From CAZPXH01 sp964591085 (GTDB taxonomy: Bacteria > Spirochaetota > Spirochaetia > DSM-27196 > CAZPXH01): 21,873 nt of DNA. Under the pieces are notes generated by a model that was not told the DNA's origin, did no database searches, and saw only the letters and a program-made list of their open reading frames with translations. Made by a program: the position numbers and the translations under genes. Location: NCBI GenBank assembly GCA_964591085.1, contig CAZPXH010000024.1:1-21873 (forward strand). Reading direction: 5' to 3'. Of the stretch, positions 1 to 7,786 are shown in pieces (positions within the stretch are counted from its first letter, which is position 1; each line of letters opens with the position of its first letter).

Positions 1-30
1 GGGTCACCAGGGGTAGGCGCCGGGGAGCCG

Positions 31-1146
31 GTGGCGGTGCCGTCCCTGGAGCAGCTTGGTTCTATCCTGGAGCAGGCCATTGCCCGGGACGGACACTGGC
101 CGGGCTGTGTCCGCACACCGCAGGGCGATACCTGGTTGCTTTGTACGGATCCCGCCCACCCCGCGGAGGATCTCCCGGCAGCTACGACCCCGCAGATTCC
201 GGGCCGCGATTCAGTTGTTCGCGGCAAGGTGGCTCTGGTCACCGGCGCCGCGCAGGGCTTTGGCTGGGAGTTGGCGCAGGGCCTGGCGCGCGAAGGTGCA
301 TGGGTAGTACTTGCGGACCGGAACCTGGATGGTGCCCGGGAACGCGCTGCCGAACTGGATACCCAGACTGCCGCGGCCCGTGGTGACCAGGGAGCGGGAC
401 CTTCCGCCCCGGTCCGCCACCTTGCGGTTGGTGTAGATGTATCCGATGAAGAAAGCGTCTCCCGGATGGTCAGCGAGATTGTGGATCACTACGGCGGGAT
501 TGACCTTGTGGTCAGCAACGCCGGGGTGGTGCGCTCGGCCGGAGTGAGTGAATTGAGCGCGGAAGACTTTGCCTTTGTGACCCGGGTCAACTACACCGGG
601 TTCTTCCTGGTGGCCAAGCACTGTTCTCCGGTTCTTGCCGCGCAGGATCAGGCGTGGCGGGACCACGGCCTGGCACGCCTGCGTTCGGGCACGGAAGCTG
701 GTGCGGAGCCCTCGCGCCTGCCGGCAAATCTATCGCGCTACTTCACGGATATCGTTGAGATCAACTCCAAGAGCGGACTGGTTGGGAGCAACCGGAACGC
801 TGCCTATGCCGGCAGCAAGTTTGGCGGCATCGGGCTGGTGCAGAGCTTTGCTCTGGAGCTGGTGGAATCCGGGATCAAGGTCAATGCGTTGTGCCCCGGC
901 AACTTCCTGGACGGTCCGCTGTGGAGTGATCCCGAACGCGGGCTGTTTGTGCAGTACCTGAAAGCGGGCAAGGTTCCCGGTGCAAGGACCGTGGCGGATG
1001 TCCGGGCGGCCTATGAGGCGCGGGTACCGATGGGACGCGGCTGTACCGGTGCGGATGTCCTGCGCGCGCTCCTGTACACCGTGGAACAGCGCTACGAGAC
1101 CGGACAGGCCGTACCCATCACCGGCGGCCAGGTAATGCTGAGCTAA
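31..1146 (+). CDS. SDR-family dehydrogenase, possibly the C-terminal part of a longer protein
   Basis: This is an NAD(P)-dependent short-chain dehydrogenase. Counting from the GTG at 31, residues 1-65 are an unassigned leader. The Rossmann motif TGAAQGFG is at 71-78, an acidic residue (D96) after the second strand suggests NAD, SNAG is at 162-165, and the catalytic set is S246, Y259 and K263 (YAGSK). About 35 extra residues sit between 202 and 240. The fold resembles sorbitol-6-phosphate dehydrogenases and the SDR half of aldolase/lactaldehyde-dehydrogenase fusions used for rhamnose and fucose. The frame is open to base 1, so the GTG at 31 is only the first in-frame start visible. A weak GGAG at 24-27 lies just 3 bases before it. 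The true start may be outside the window, and an N-terminal aldolase domain cannot be excluded. The gene converges with the PHP gene. Inferred role: oxidising or reducing a sugar phosphate or lactaldehyde in methylpentose breakdown. Confidence 0.82.
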   Translation: MAVPSLEQLGSILEQAIARDGHWPGCVRTPQGDTWLLCTDPAHPAEDLPAATTPQIPGRDSVVRGKVALVTGAAQGFGWELAQGLAREGAWVVLADRNLDGARERAAELDTQTAAARGDQGAGPSAPVRHLAVGVDVSDEESVSRMVSEIVDHYGGIDLVVSNAGVVRSAGVSELSAEDFAFVTRVNYTGFFLVAKHCSPVLAAQDQAWRDHGLARLRSGTEAGAEPSRLPANLSRYFTDIVEINSKSGLVGSNRNAAYAGSKFGGIGLVQSFALELVESGIKVNALCPGNFLDGPLWSDPERGLFVQYLKAGKVPGARTVADVRAAYEARVPMGRGCTGADVLRALLYTVEQRYETGQAVPITGGQVMLS

Positions 1147-1218
1147 CACAGCCCTGGCAGGCAGCACGCAGCGACGCCGGGCTCAGCCCCGGGCTCCGAA
1201 GGGGGTTCATCTCTGGGC

Positions 1219-2520
1219 TCAGGCGTAGGATTCCTTGCCGGCCCGACCAATCTCCGCAAAGTGCTGGATCCGTTGTGCAAGCGGTTGGTCCACCACATCT
1301 GACTCAGAGCCGAACAGACCGGCCTGGGTTCCTCGTTCCTTGTTGGCGGCCTCGTGGCCCACGAGTGCCCAGGTGCTCTCTGTCAGATGGCGGAACGGCG
1401 GCTCCAGCACCTCCGGGGCGTGGAAGGACTGCCGGCTGGAGTTGATGTCCACCCCGCTGATCTGCATGAGATCCCAGTGCTTGCAGAGCCCTATCACCCG
1501 TTCCAGCTGCGCACGAGTGTTTCGGGGTGGCATGTAGGTCACTGCGCGGAAGCCCAGGTCTCCGAGCGAGGCAAAGAGCTCATCCAGGTAGGAGTCCTCA
1601 AACTCCTGGTCCTTCTTGTCTCCGGTTACCGATCCCTTTACATCACCGAGGTAGGCGTAGGCAGGGATTGCTCCGATTTCCAGCGCCATCGCAGTCACCG
1701 TCCTTACCTCCGGGCATTCCGCGGGCTCAGGCTGGATGAAGAACTCCGGGACCAGATGAGCTTTGAGAACCCCCAGCACGTCGTAGGGCAGGTGAGGGTT
1801 CTCTGGTGCGGATAGGCGAGCCCGCGCCAAGTCAGAGAGCGGAGTTCCGAGCTCCTCTGCGATGATCCGGAGGACCGTGGCCGAGTCCCCTCGGGACTCC
1901 TGCAGTATCCGCAGGGCGAGGGCAAACAGCAGGTGGCGCTCTGTCACGCTGCCCCCGCGTTCTGCCCAGGAGAGGCTGCGAACATCACGGTCATAGTCCA
2001 GATCGTTGAGGCCCGGCGGGAGCAGCGAATTCAGCCGGGACAGCTGTTCCCGATTTCGAGCCTCTCGAGCGCGGTGGATCGGCTGCAGCTCCTGCGCAAG
2101 ACGCGCCCAGGAAGCCCGGGGCACGCCGTGAAGCACAATGTAGGCGTTGCCCAGGGTGTCCGGATTGTTGAGCCTGCGCTCGGCAAAGGCTGTTCCGGCA
2201 AAGCTCACCCGGAGCTCCGCGCCAACCGTTGCACCGATTCCGGCCATTCCTGCGGCCATCCGCATCTCCGCCGCCGCACCGATAGAGTCATGATCCACCG
2301 ATCCCACCACCGCGAGCCCAGCGCAACGAGCCGCCCAGACCGCAGCGGCAGGGGAGTAGGGACTGAAGGAGTATCTGGTGTGGACGTGGTTGTTAACCTC
2401 ATCTGTCTGTGCGGTGGAGGAAACGCCGCCGACGTCGTCCCGGATGCAGTCTGCAAGCGCGGTCAGTCGTTCTTCTTCCCACGGTGCGTTCAGCGCAAGC
2501 AGTGCCTCTGTACGGTCCAT
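1219..2520 (-). CDS. PHP-domain metal-dependent hydrolase-like protein
   Basis: A 433-residue protein with an N-terminal polymerase-and-histidinol-phosphatase (PHP) domain. Metal ligands expected for PHP are visible: HVH at 45-47, DHD at 76-78, GAE at about 100-102, and a late VDIN motif before residue 380. PHP proteins are phosphoesterases with a di- or trinuclear metal site. The substrate here is unknown, and the protein is much longer than the roughly 270-residue histidinol phosphatases. The ATG at 2520 was chosen because AGGA lies 7 bases upstream. The frame stays open further upstream, but that stretch is low-quality coding that runs into the divergent dehydrogenase gene. It is divergent from the dehydrogenase-kinase pair, with a 119-base regulatory gap between. 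I infer a role in sugar-phosphate metabolism only from this context. Confidence 0.85.
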   Translation of the reverse strand: MDRTEALLALNAPWEEERLTALADCIRDDVGGVSSTAQTDEVNNHVHTRYSFSPYSPAAAVWAARCAGLAVVGSVDHDSIGAAAEMRMAAGMAGIGATVGAELRVSFAGTAFAERRLNNPDTLGNAYIVLHGVPRASWARLAQELQPIHRAREARNREQLSRLNSLLPPGLNDLDYDRDVRSLSWAERGGSVTERHLLFALALRILQESRGDSATVLRIIAEELGTPLSDLARARLSAPENPHLPYDVLGVLKAHLVPEFFIQPEPAECPEVRTVTAMALEIGAIPAYAYLGDVKGSVTGDKKDQEFEDSYLDELFASLGDLGFRAVTYMPPRNTRAQLERVIGLCKHWDLMQISGVDINSSRQSFHAPEVLEPPFRHLTESTWALVGHEAANKERGTQAGLFGSESDVVDQPLAQRIQHFAEIGRAGKESYA

Positions 2521-2639
2521 AACCGCATCCTGACTTGCATTCGCGGCAATTGCAAGTATACTGGCGGCATTACGAAACCTATAGCAAAGTAATACACAAG
2601 TTTGCTGTAACACGCCGGAAAGCGGCGAAAGGAACAGAT
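2521..2639. promoter_or_regulatory. Divergent control region between PHP gene and dehydrogenase-kinase pair
   Basis: Two inverted repeats are visible. The first has perfect 7-base arms ACTTGCA (2533-2539) and TGCAAGT (2551-2557) around an 11-base spacer. The second has 6-base arms AGCAAA (2583-2588) and TTTGCT (2601-2606). A possible plus-strand promoter is TTGCAT (2535-2540), 16 bases, TATACT (2557-2562). The first repeat covers its -35 box and touches its -10 box, as an operator would. AGTATACT (2555-2562) is itself palindromic, so it offers a -10 box on both strands, but I see no good -35 for the minus strand. The ribosome binding site AAAGGA (2628-2633) precedes the dehydrogenase ATG by 6 bases. 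Confidence 0.45.
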
Positions 2640-3920
2640 ATGGGACAGGCAACCACCGCAGTACGCATGCACGGCAAGAAAGACCTTCGTCTGGAGACGT
2701 TTGAGCTCCCGGAAATCGGGGAAGATGAGATCCTTGCCCACGTGGTTTCTGACAGCATCTGCATGAGCAGCTACAAAGCCGCCATGCAGGGCTCAGACCA
2801 CAAGCGGGTACCCACAGACATTGGCGCACACCCCGTAATCATCGGGCATGAGTTCTGCGGTGAGCTGGTGAAGGTGGGCGCAAAGTGGAAGGACCGCTAC
2901 CGGGAGGGTGACCGCTTTGTCATCCAGCCTGCGCTCAACTACAAGGGTTCGCTGGACGCTCCCGGCTACTCCTACCGCTTTGTTGGTGGAGACGCCACCT
3001 ACGTCATCATGCCCAACGAGGTCATGGAGATGGACTGCCTGCTGCCCTACAGCGGGGACTCCTATTACTTCGGGAGCCTCACCGAGCCGGTATCCTGCAT
3101 TGTGGGTGCCTTCCGCGCGAGTTACCACGTGGCGCAGGGGAGCTATGAGCACCAGATGGGGATTGCTGACGGTGGAACCATGGCGATCCTTGCCGGAGCG
3201 GGACCAATGGGGCTGGGTGCCATTGACCTTGCGCTCCACGGGGACCGTCGCCCGAAGACCCTGGTGGTTACCGACATTGATGATTCCAGGCTCGCCCGTG
3301 CCGAAAGCCTCTTCCCGAAGGACGCAGCAGCTGCAGACGGAACAGCCCTTCACTTTGTGAACACCGCAAGCCTGGACAACCCGATACCCGCTATCCGGGA
3401 CATCACCGGTGGTGTGGGGTTTGACGATGTGTTTGTGATGGCCCCGGTTGGACCACTGATTGAGCAGGCAGACCGACTGCTCGCCAAGGCAGGATGCATG
3501 AACTTCTTTGCCGGGCCCACGGATCCGGCCTTCTCTGCCACGCTCAACTTCTACGATGTCCACTATGAAGGCCATCACGTTGTTGGCACCAGCGGCGGCA
3601 ACACGGAGGACATGCGCATTGCCATTGATCTGATGACTGCCGGACGGCTCAACCCATCCATCATGATTACCCACGTTGGCGGCCTGGACAGCGTGGTGGA
3701 GACCACGCTCAACCTGCCAAAGATTGCCGGCGGGAAGAAGCTGATGTACACCAACAAAAGCATGCCGCTAACCGCAATTGACGACTTTGCCGAGCTCGGG
3801 AAGACGGATCCCTTCTTTGCCGAGCTCGGGCGCCTGGTGGAGGCGCATGACGGGCTGTGGAATTCGGAGGCGGAAGCCTACCTGCTTGCCAACGCAAGCC
3901 CAATTGGGAGCCAGGCCTGA
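2640..3920 (+). CDS. Zinc-dependent alcohol dehydrogenase, L-sorbose-1-phosphate reductase-like
   Basis: A 426-residue medium-chain dehydrogenase. It has the catalytic zinc ligands expected of the family: C41, H70-E71 in GHEF, and E149 in LTEPVSC. The GroES-like half is followed by a Rossmann domain with AGAGPMGLG at 185-193 and an acidic D212 that suggests NAD. The four-cysteine structural zinc loop is absent. Sequence style and length fit the SorE-like group that acts on ketose phosphates or polyols. The start is ATG 2640 with AAAGGA 6 bases upstream. An earlier in-frame ATG at 2535 lies inside the control region and has no ribosome binding site. The kinase gene follows after 54 bases on the same strand, so the two probably form an operon. 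The substrate is inferred to be a ketose (phosphate) of the fucose pathway and is not proven. Confidence 0.88.
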   Translation: MGQATTAVRMHGKKDLRLETFELPEIGEDEILAHVVSDSICMSSYKAAMQGSDHKRVPTDIGAHPVIIGHEFCGELVKVGAKWKDRYREGDRFVIQPALNYKGSLDAPGYSYRFVGGDATYVIMPNEVMEMDCLLPYSGDSYYFGSLTEPVSCIVGAFRASYHVAQGSYEHQMGIADGGTMAILAGAGPMGLGAIDLALHGDRRPKTLVVTDIDDSRLARAESLFPKDAAAADGTALHFVNTASLDNPIPAIRDITGGVGFDDVFVMAPVGPLIEQADRLLAKAGCMNFFAGPTDPAFSATLNFYDVHYEGHHVVGTSGGNTEDMRIAIDLMTAGRLNPSIMITHVGGLDSVVETTLNLPKIAGGKKLMYTNKSMPLTAIDDFAELGKTDPFFAELGRLVEAHDGLWNSEAEAYLLANASPIGSQA

Positions 3921-3974
3921 GGTCTGGCTGAATCACAGTCTCGCCGTGTGCAGGCGCAGAAGCAGGGAGGAACC

Positions 3975-5471
3975 GTGGATTACGCCGTAGCAGTTCTGGA
4001 CATCGGGAAGACCAACAAAAAGCTTCTGGTGTTTGATCCGCAGCTTTCGGTTGTACACCAGAGCAGTCGCCGGATTGATACCCGGACACACGAGGGGCTG
4101 GACTTGGAGGATATTGCCGCCATTGACGCCTGGATGCTGGAAGAGCTCCGGGACGCAGCCGGCAAATTTCCCATCCGCGCGATCACCGTGGCAACTCACG
4201 GTGCAACCGTGGTCTGTACCGACAGCGAAGGGAGCCTCGCGGTGCCCTGTCTGGCCTACACCAATGAAGTGGACGAAGACTTCCACCAGCGATTTGCCAA
4301 CACCATCGGTGAGCCGGCACGCCTGCACACCCAGACCGCAACCGCGGAGGTCCGGCCCCTGATCAACCTTGCCAAGCTCCTGTTCTTCCAGAAGGAGCGT
4401 TGGCCCCAGGGTTTCGCACGGACCACCCACATCCACCCGTTTCCGCAGTACTTCACCTGGCGGCTGAGCGGGGTGGCTTCTGCGGAATCCACCTACCTGG
4501 GCAGCCATACCTACCTGCTGGATCCCTACCAGGGTGGCTGGTCCCCCGTTGTGGATGCGCTGGGAATCCGGAGCAAGCTACCGGAAAGAATCGGCAGACC
4601 AACGGATGTGCTGGGGACCGTCACGCCGGAGATTGCAGACAAGACCGGGTTGGACCCCGCTACCGTAGTGCTTTCCGGCATCCATGATTCCAACGCAAGC
4701 ATCCTGCCCCACCTCATCAGCAGAGACGGCGATTTTGTTCTCAATTCAACCGGGACCTGGTGTGTGGCAATGCATCCTTCCGAGCGCGTGCATTTCCAGC
4801 TGGAAGAGATCGGGCGAATGGTATTCTTCAACATGTCCTATGCCGGACAACCCATCAAGACCAGCATCCTCTTGGGTGGCCTTGAGTACGACACCTATCG
4901 GCTCATGCTGGAGGAGCGGAACCCCGGCTGGGCTGCACCTGGCTTCTCCGTGGAGAGCTACGGCCGGATCCTCTCCGAGCGCAGGGTATTCGTGTTGCCA
5001 TCGGTCGTCCGTGGGGCCGGGCAGTTTCCGGACTCCACTGCGCGAATTGTGGAGGGGTCAGATACCTTTGGGCTGGATCAGATCCAAATCGGCGGACCGG
5101 TCCCGGCCATTCTGGATCAACCCGATGATGCAATTGCTGCGGTGAATATCTCCGTTGCAATCCAGACCAGCGTTGCCCTCAAACGCACGGGTCTTAAGCC
5201 CGGCACACCCATTTACGTGGAAGGCGGCTTCCGGCGCAATGAGGGATACCTTGCGGTGCTTTCTGCATGCCTGCCGGACAACCCCCTGTCCCTTACCACC
5301 CTGGACGAGGCAACAAGCGCGGGAGCCGCGCTCACCGCAATTGCTGCCGTTGAGTCCGTCCCGGTTGAGGACCTCGCCAGGCGTGTCCACATTTCGGAAG
5401 AGGCGCTCTCACCTGCGTCCTTGCCGGATGTACGCGCCTACGCTGACGCCTTTCTTGCCATGCTGGAATAG
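3975..5471 (+). CDS. FGGY-family carbohydrate kinase (probable L-fuculose or related ketose kinase)
   Basis: A 498-residue sugar kinase that transfers phosphate from ATP to a ketose. The N-terminal phosphate loop LDIGKTNKK is at 8-16. The catalytic aspartate is D238 in GIHDSNA, and an ATP-site STGTW is at 258-262. GGFRRNEG appears in the C-terminal domain. The DIGKTNKK form marks a branch of FGGY kinases distinct from E. coli FucK, RhaB or XylB. The start is the GTG at 3975, preceded by GGGAGGA at 3965-3971 (spacing 3-4 bases). An upstream in-frame GTG at 3948 lacks a ribosome binding site. With L-fucose isomerase in the same region the likely substrate is L-fuculose (or D-ribulose). This is inference, because FGGY substrates cannot be read from sequence alone. 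The gene is convergent with the AEC carrier gene, 77 bases away. Confidence 0.9.
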   Translation: MDYAVAVLDIGKTNKKLLVFDPQLSVVHQSSRRIDTRTHEGLDLEDIAAIDAWMLEELRDAAGKFPIRAITVATHGATVVCTDSEGSLAVPCLAYTNEVDEDFHQRFANTIGEPARLHTQTATAEVRPLINLAKLLFFQKERWPQGFARTTHIHPFPQYFTWRLSGVASAESTYLGSHTYLLDPYQGGWSPVVDALGIRSKLPERIGRPTDVLGTVTPEIADKTGLDPATVVLSGIHDSNASILPHLISRDGDFVLNSTGTWCVAMHPSERVHFQLEEIGRMVFFNMSYAGQPIKTSILLGGLEYDTYRLMLEERNPGWAAPGFSVESYGRILSERRVFVLPSVVRGAGQFPDSTARIVEGSDTFGLDQIQIGGPVPAILDQPDDAIAAVNISVAIQTSVALKRTGLKPGTPIYVEGGFRRNEGYLAVLSACLPDNPLSLTTLDEATSAGAALTAIAAVESVPVEDLARRVHISEEALSPASLPDVRAYADAFLAMLE

Positions 5472-5548
5472 GCGTAGGGGTCCCGGCACGCCTGCCCCAA
5501 TCGCGGCCCCACCGGCGGGCCCAGCGGCAGCGCAGCAGCCGCAAGGCG

Positions 5549-6499
5549 TCAGCGCGGCGGCAGGAATGCCACCAGGACAAGGAATGCGGCAATGGACAGG
5601 ATGGTGTGCAGGGTGAGGACGCTGTTGGTGTAGGCGGCGTCTGCCTCCGCATCCTTGGGCAGCCAGAGCGGCACAATGAAGGGTGGGGGAAGCAGAACGA
5701 AGGTTGCTGAAGCCGCCAGGAAGATCGGCGGGAGCCGCAGCCATCGGACGATCACCAGGGGCAGAACGAGCGTCACAATCGCTCCCAGAAGAACCATTCG
5801 CACCCCAACAATTGGAAGCGCATCACGGACTCCGCGGGCACTGAGCTTCAGGCCCGCGCCAATGATGATGAGGACGAGAGGCGCAACAATTCCCGCAAGC
5901 AGATCCAGCGCTCCAAGCACGGAAGCGCCTACAAGGCTACCGGTCAAGAGCGGGGCCGCGCCAAGTCCGTTTAGCAGGATGCCGGTGACCATGGCGATGA
6001 TCACCGGGGAGCGGACAAAGCTCCCAAGAATAGAGCGCAGGTCGGTTCGTCCACGGAATCTGGCTTCCATGAGGGAGACGAAGACAAACCAGATGAACAA
6101 CTCGTGCGGGAGTCCCACGATGCTGATGGTCCCGATGGCCGCGGTCCCGTAGACGGTGCCAAAGAGCCCGATTCCCAGCATGCCAAACTCAAACCCCGTC
6201 ATGAGAAAGGGTGCCGGCTGCGGCGCGGGGCTGAAGCGGGCAAAGAGGTAACCGACCGCAAGCAAGCCGCCGAGAATTGCCCACATCAGGGCAAAGAGGC
6301 CCAGGTAACGTTGGTCAAACTCAATCTCAAGGAAGGCGCGGAAGAGTACGGCAGGCAACGCTACCTGCACGATGAGGGAGGTCAGGCTTCTGATTCCGTC
6401 CTGGGTCAGTAGACCGAGCCATGCGATGAGCCGCCCCACCGCAATGAGCAGCATGATGGGTACGGCGGTGGTAACGACAGCAGCAACGGCGGTGTTCAT
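5549..6499 (-). CDS. AEC (auxin efflux carrier) family transporter
   Basis: An integral membrane carrier of about 316 residues with roughly ten hydrophobic segments along the whole length and the two-half layout typical of the AEC/MleP family, which moves organic acids such as malate or auxin-like compounds. Two start codons are possible. ATG 6505 lies only 1 base after GGGAG, which is too close. ATG 6499 lies 7 bases after the same GGGAG and is preferred. The gene lies just downstream of the ABC-transporter operon on the same strand but beyond an intrinsic terminator, and no convincing promoter of its own is visible. It may therefore be expressed by read-through. A role in exporting or importing a fermentation product of the sugar (lactate, lactaldehyde or propanediol derivatives) is a guess from position. 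Confidence 0.85.
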   Translation of the reverse strand: MNTAVAAVVTTAVPIMLLIAVGRLIAWLGLLTQDGIRSLTSLIVQVALPAVLFRAFLEIEFDQRYLGLFALMWAILGGLLAVGYLFARFSPAPQPAPFLMTGFEFGMLGIGLFGTVYGTAAIGTISIVGLPHELFIWFVFVSLMEARFRGRTDLRSILGSFVRSPVIIAMVTGILLNGLGAAPLLTGSLVGASVLGALDLLAGIVAPLVLIIIGAGLKLSARGVRDALPIVGVRMVLLGAIVTLVLPLVIVRWLRLPPIFLAASATFVLLPPPFIVPLWLPKDAEADAAYTNSVLTLHTILSIAAFLVLVAFLPPR

Positions 6500-6536
6500 G
6501 GGCATTCTCCCGACACGTTTCAGGATTCTTCAGGGC

Positions 6537-6573
6537 AAAAAAAACGTGACCCCCGCCCTGGGGCGAGAGTCAC
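6537..6573 (-). terminator. Rho-independent terminator after the sugar-binding protein gene
   Basis: Read on the minus strand, a stem with GTGAC/GTCAC outer arms (6569-6573 with 6546-6550) and a G+C-rich inner stem (two mismatches, tight loop) is followed by eight T residues (6544-6537). It lies 57 bases after the stop codon of the binding-protein gene and 38 bases before the AEC start. It ends, or attenuates, the long minus-strand operon. Confidence 0.85.
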
Positions 6574-6629
6574 GGATCTGATCTGACACGGCCAGGCTGA
6601 TTGGGGGTCCGACCAGCCGACCGGTGGGA

Positions 6630-7730
6630 TCAATCGTACAGCAGCTGAGCGATCTGAGGTTCCTCCATATTGTTGGCGTTGTAGAAGATTGCCCCGGTAT
6701 CCACGTCAGCAACGGATTCACCGTTGTAGGCGCGGAAGGCAAGCTCAACGGCCAGGTAGCCAATCTGGAAGGGGTTCTGCGTGATTGCGCCGAGGAAGAA
6801 GCCTTCCCGGACTGCGTTCTTCTGCAGCTGACCCGCATCAAAGCCAACAACAGCAATGTCGCTGTAGTCGCTGACAAGCTGGGCACCATCGTTGGTTGCC
6901 GCGAGGATTGCCACGGCTGCGCCCTCGTTGGAGGCAAAGATACCGCGGATGTTGTCATCCTCTGCCCGTGCAAACACTGCGTTGGCAGAAGCAACAACGT
7001 CCTGGGTGCGCGGAGATGCCGCAACAACCATGTCAATGATCACCCGAGGATTGCTGGCCCGGGGACCTGCAACGTAGACCGGGTTACCGGTAACGAGGAT
7101 CTCGTTCTCGGTCACACCATTGGCAAGCAGCACGTCAATGAACGCATCGCGGAATCCAAATCCGCGGCGGGTGACGGACTCACTGGTGGCGTCCTGGCTC
7201 AGCACGACAAAGGTGACGGGGCTGTCCGGGGTTGCGGCTGCAATAGCATCTTCGCTTGCTGCAAAGATCTCAGGAGCTGCAAGACCGGCTGCTGCCGCGT
7301 TGTTGGTGGACGCGTTGGCCACAATGGCCCCCGCGGGAGCATTGGGAACGCCGGAGTCAAACCCGACAATCGGGATGTCCCGGGTAACCGCTTCGTTCAG
7401 CTGATCAAGGACAGAGTTGGTGTCCAGGGCTGCAAGAGCAACGGCACTCGGGTTCCGGGCCATGGCGCTCTGGAACATCTGAACCTGGTCGGCGATGTCG
7501 GCTTCGCTCGCGGGACCTTCAAAGGTGATATCAACACCAAGGTCGGTAGCGGCGGCTTCAGCGCCGGCGCGGACCGTCTGCCAGAACTGGTGCTGGAAAC
7601 CCTTGGAGATAACCGGGATGAAGATCTCCTCTTCTCCTTCGCCCGAACCACCAGCAAACACCGGTGCCACAGCGACAATCAGGACAATTGCTGCAATCAG
7701 GGCAGCAACAAGTCGCTTGAAACTTCTCAT
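6630..7730 (-). CDS. Periplasmic sugar-binding protein of ABC transporter
   Basis: A 366-residue periplasmic binding protein of the ribose/galactose (type I PBP) family. Residues 1-26 are a signal peptide: basic MRSFKR, hydrophobic core, and APVFA before GG, fitting signal peptidase I cleavage. There is no lipobox cysteine. An acidic linker follows, then the sugar-binding domain with KGFQHQFWQTV near its start and IPIVGFDSG and VVGFDAG motifs later. The ATG at 7730 is chosen because GGAGGAGG lies 7 bases upstream. Earlier ATGs in the frame precede the signal peptide and have no such site. It is the last gene before the terminator, and the matching permease and ATPase are directly upstream. 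The ligand is probably L-fucose or another pentose or 6-deoxyhexose, inferred from fucI. Confidence 0.92.
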   Translation of the reverse strand: MRSFKRLVAALIAAIVLIVAVAPVFAGGSGEGEEEIFIPVISKGFQHQFWQTVRAGAEAAATDLGVDITFEGPASEADIADQVQMFQSAMARNPSAVALAALDTNSVLDQLNEAVTRDIPIVGFDSGVPNAPAGAIVANASTNNAAAAGLAAPEIFAASEDAIAAATPDSPVTFVVLSQDATSESVTRRGFGFRDAFIDVLLANGVTENEILVTGNPVYVAGPRASNPRVIIDMVVAASPRTQDVVASANAVFARAEDDNIRGIFASNEGAAVAILAATNDGAQLVSDYSDIAVVGFDAGQLQKNAVREGFFLGAITQNPFQIGYLAVELAFRAYNGESVADVDTGAIFYNANNMEEPQIAQLLYD

Positions 7731-7758
7731 GTGGAAGCCTCCTCCTTCTGATTCTTTG

Positions 7759-7775
7759 CGGAAACAACGTTTCCG
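7759..7775. promoter_or_regulatory. Inverted repeat between permease and binding-protein genes
   Basis: A perfect 7-base inverted repeat, CGGAAAC / GTTTCCG, with a 3-base AAC centre sits in the 56-base gap between the permease stop and the binding-protein start, 29 bases from that ATG. In RNA it would make a short hairpin ahead of the ribosome binding site. As DNA its GAAAC/GTTTC halves resemble LacI-family operators. It may stabilise the downstream mRNA so that binding protein exceeds permease, as is usual for such operons. Confidence 0.4.
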
Positions 7776-7786
7776 TTTCATCACAC

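Noticed and set aside
1147..1218. Imperfect inverted repeat and repeated GGGCTCAG between convergent SDR and PHP genes
   Set aside because: The arms need a bulge and there is no T-run, so a terminator cannot be supported.
2521..2829. N-terminal extension of the PHP reading frame
   Set aside because: It would overlap the divergent dehydrogenase gene, is Cys/Leu/Arg-rich without domain features, and a good ribosome binding site supports the start at 2520.
5472..5548. G+C-rich inverted repeats between kinase and AEC gene (GGCCC/GGGCC near 5505-5521)
   Set aside because: Short arms with no T-run on either strand. Such repeats are expected by chance in G+C-rich spacers.
6624..7751. Long plus-strand ORF of 375 codons opposite the sugar-binding protein
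   Set aside because: It is an antisense shadow: Cys/Gly/Asn-rich with no recognisable domain, while the minus strand encodes a full binding protein with signal peptide and ribosome binding site.
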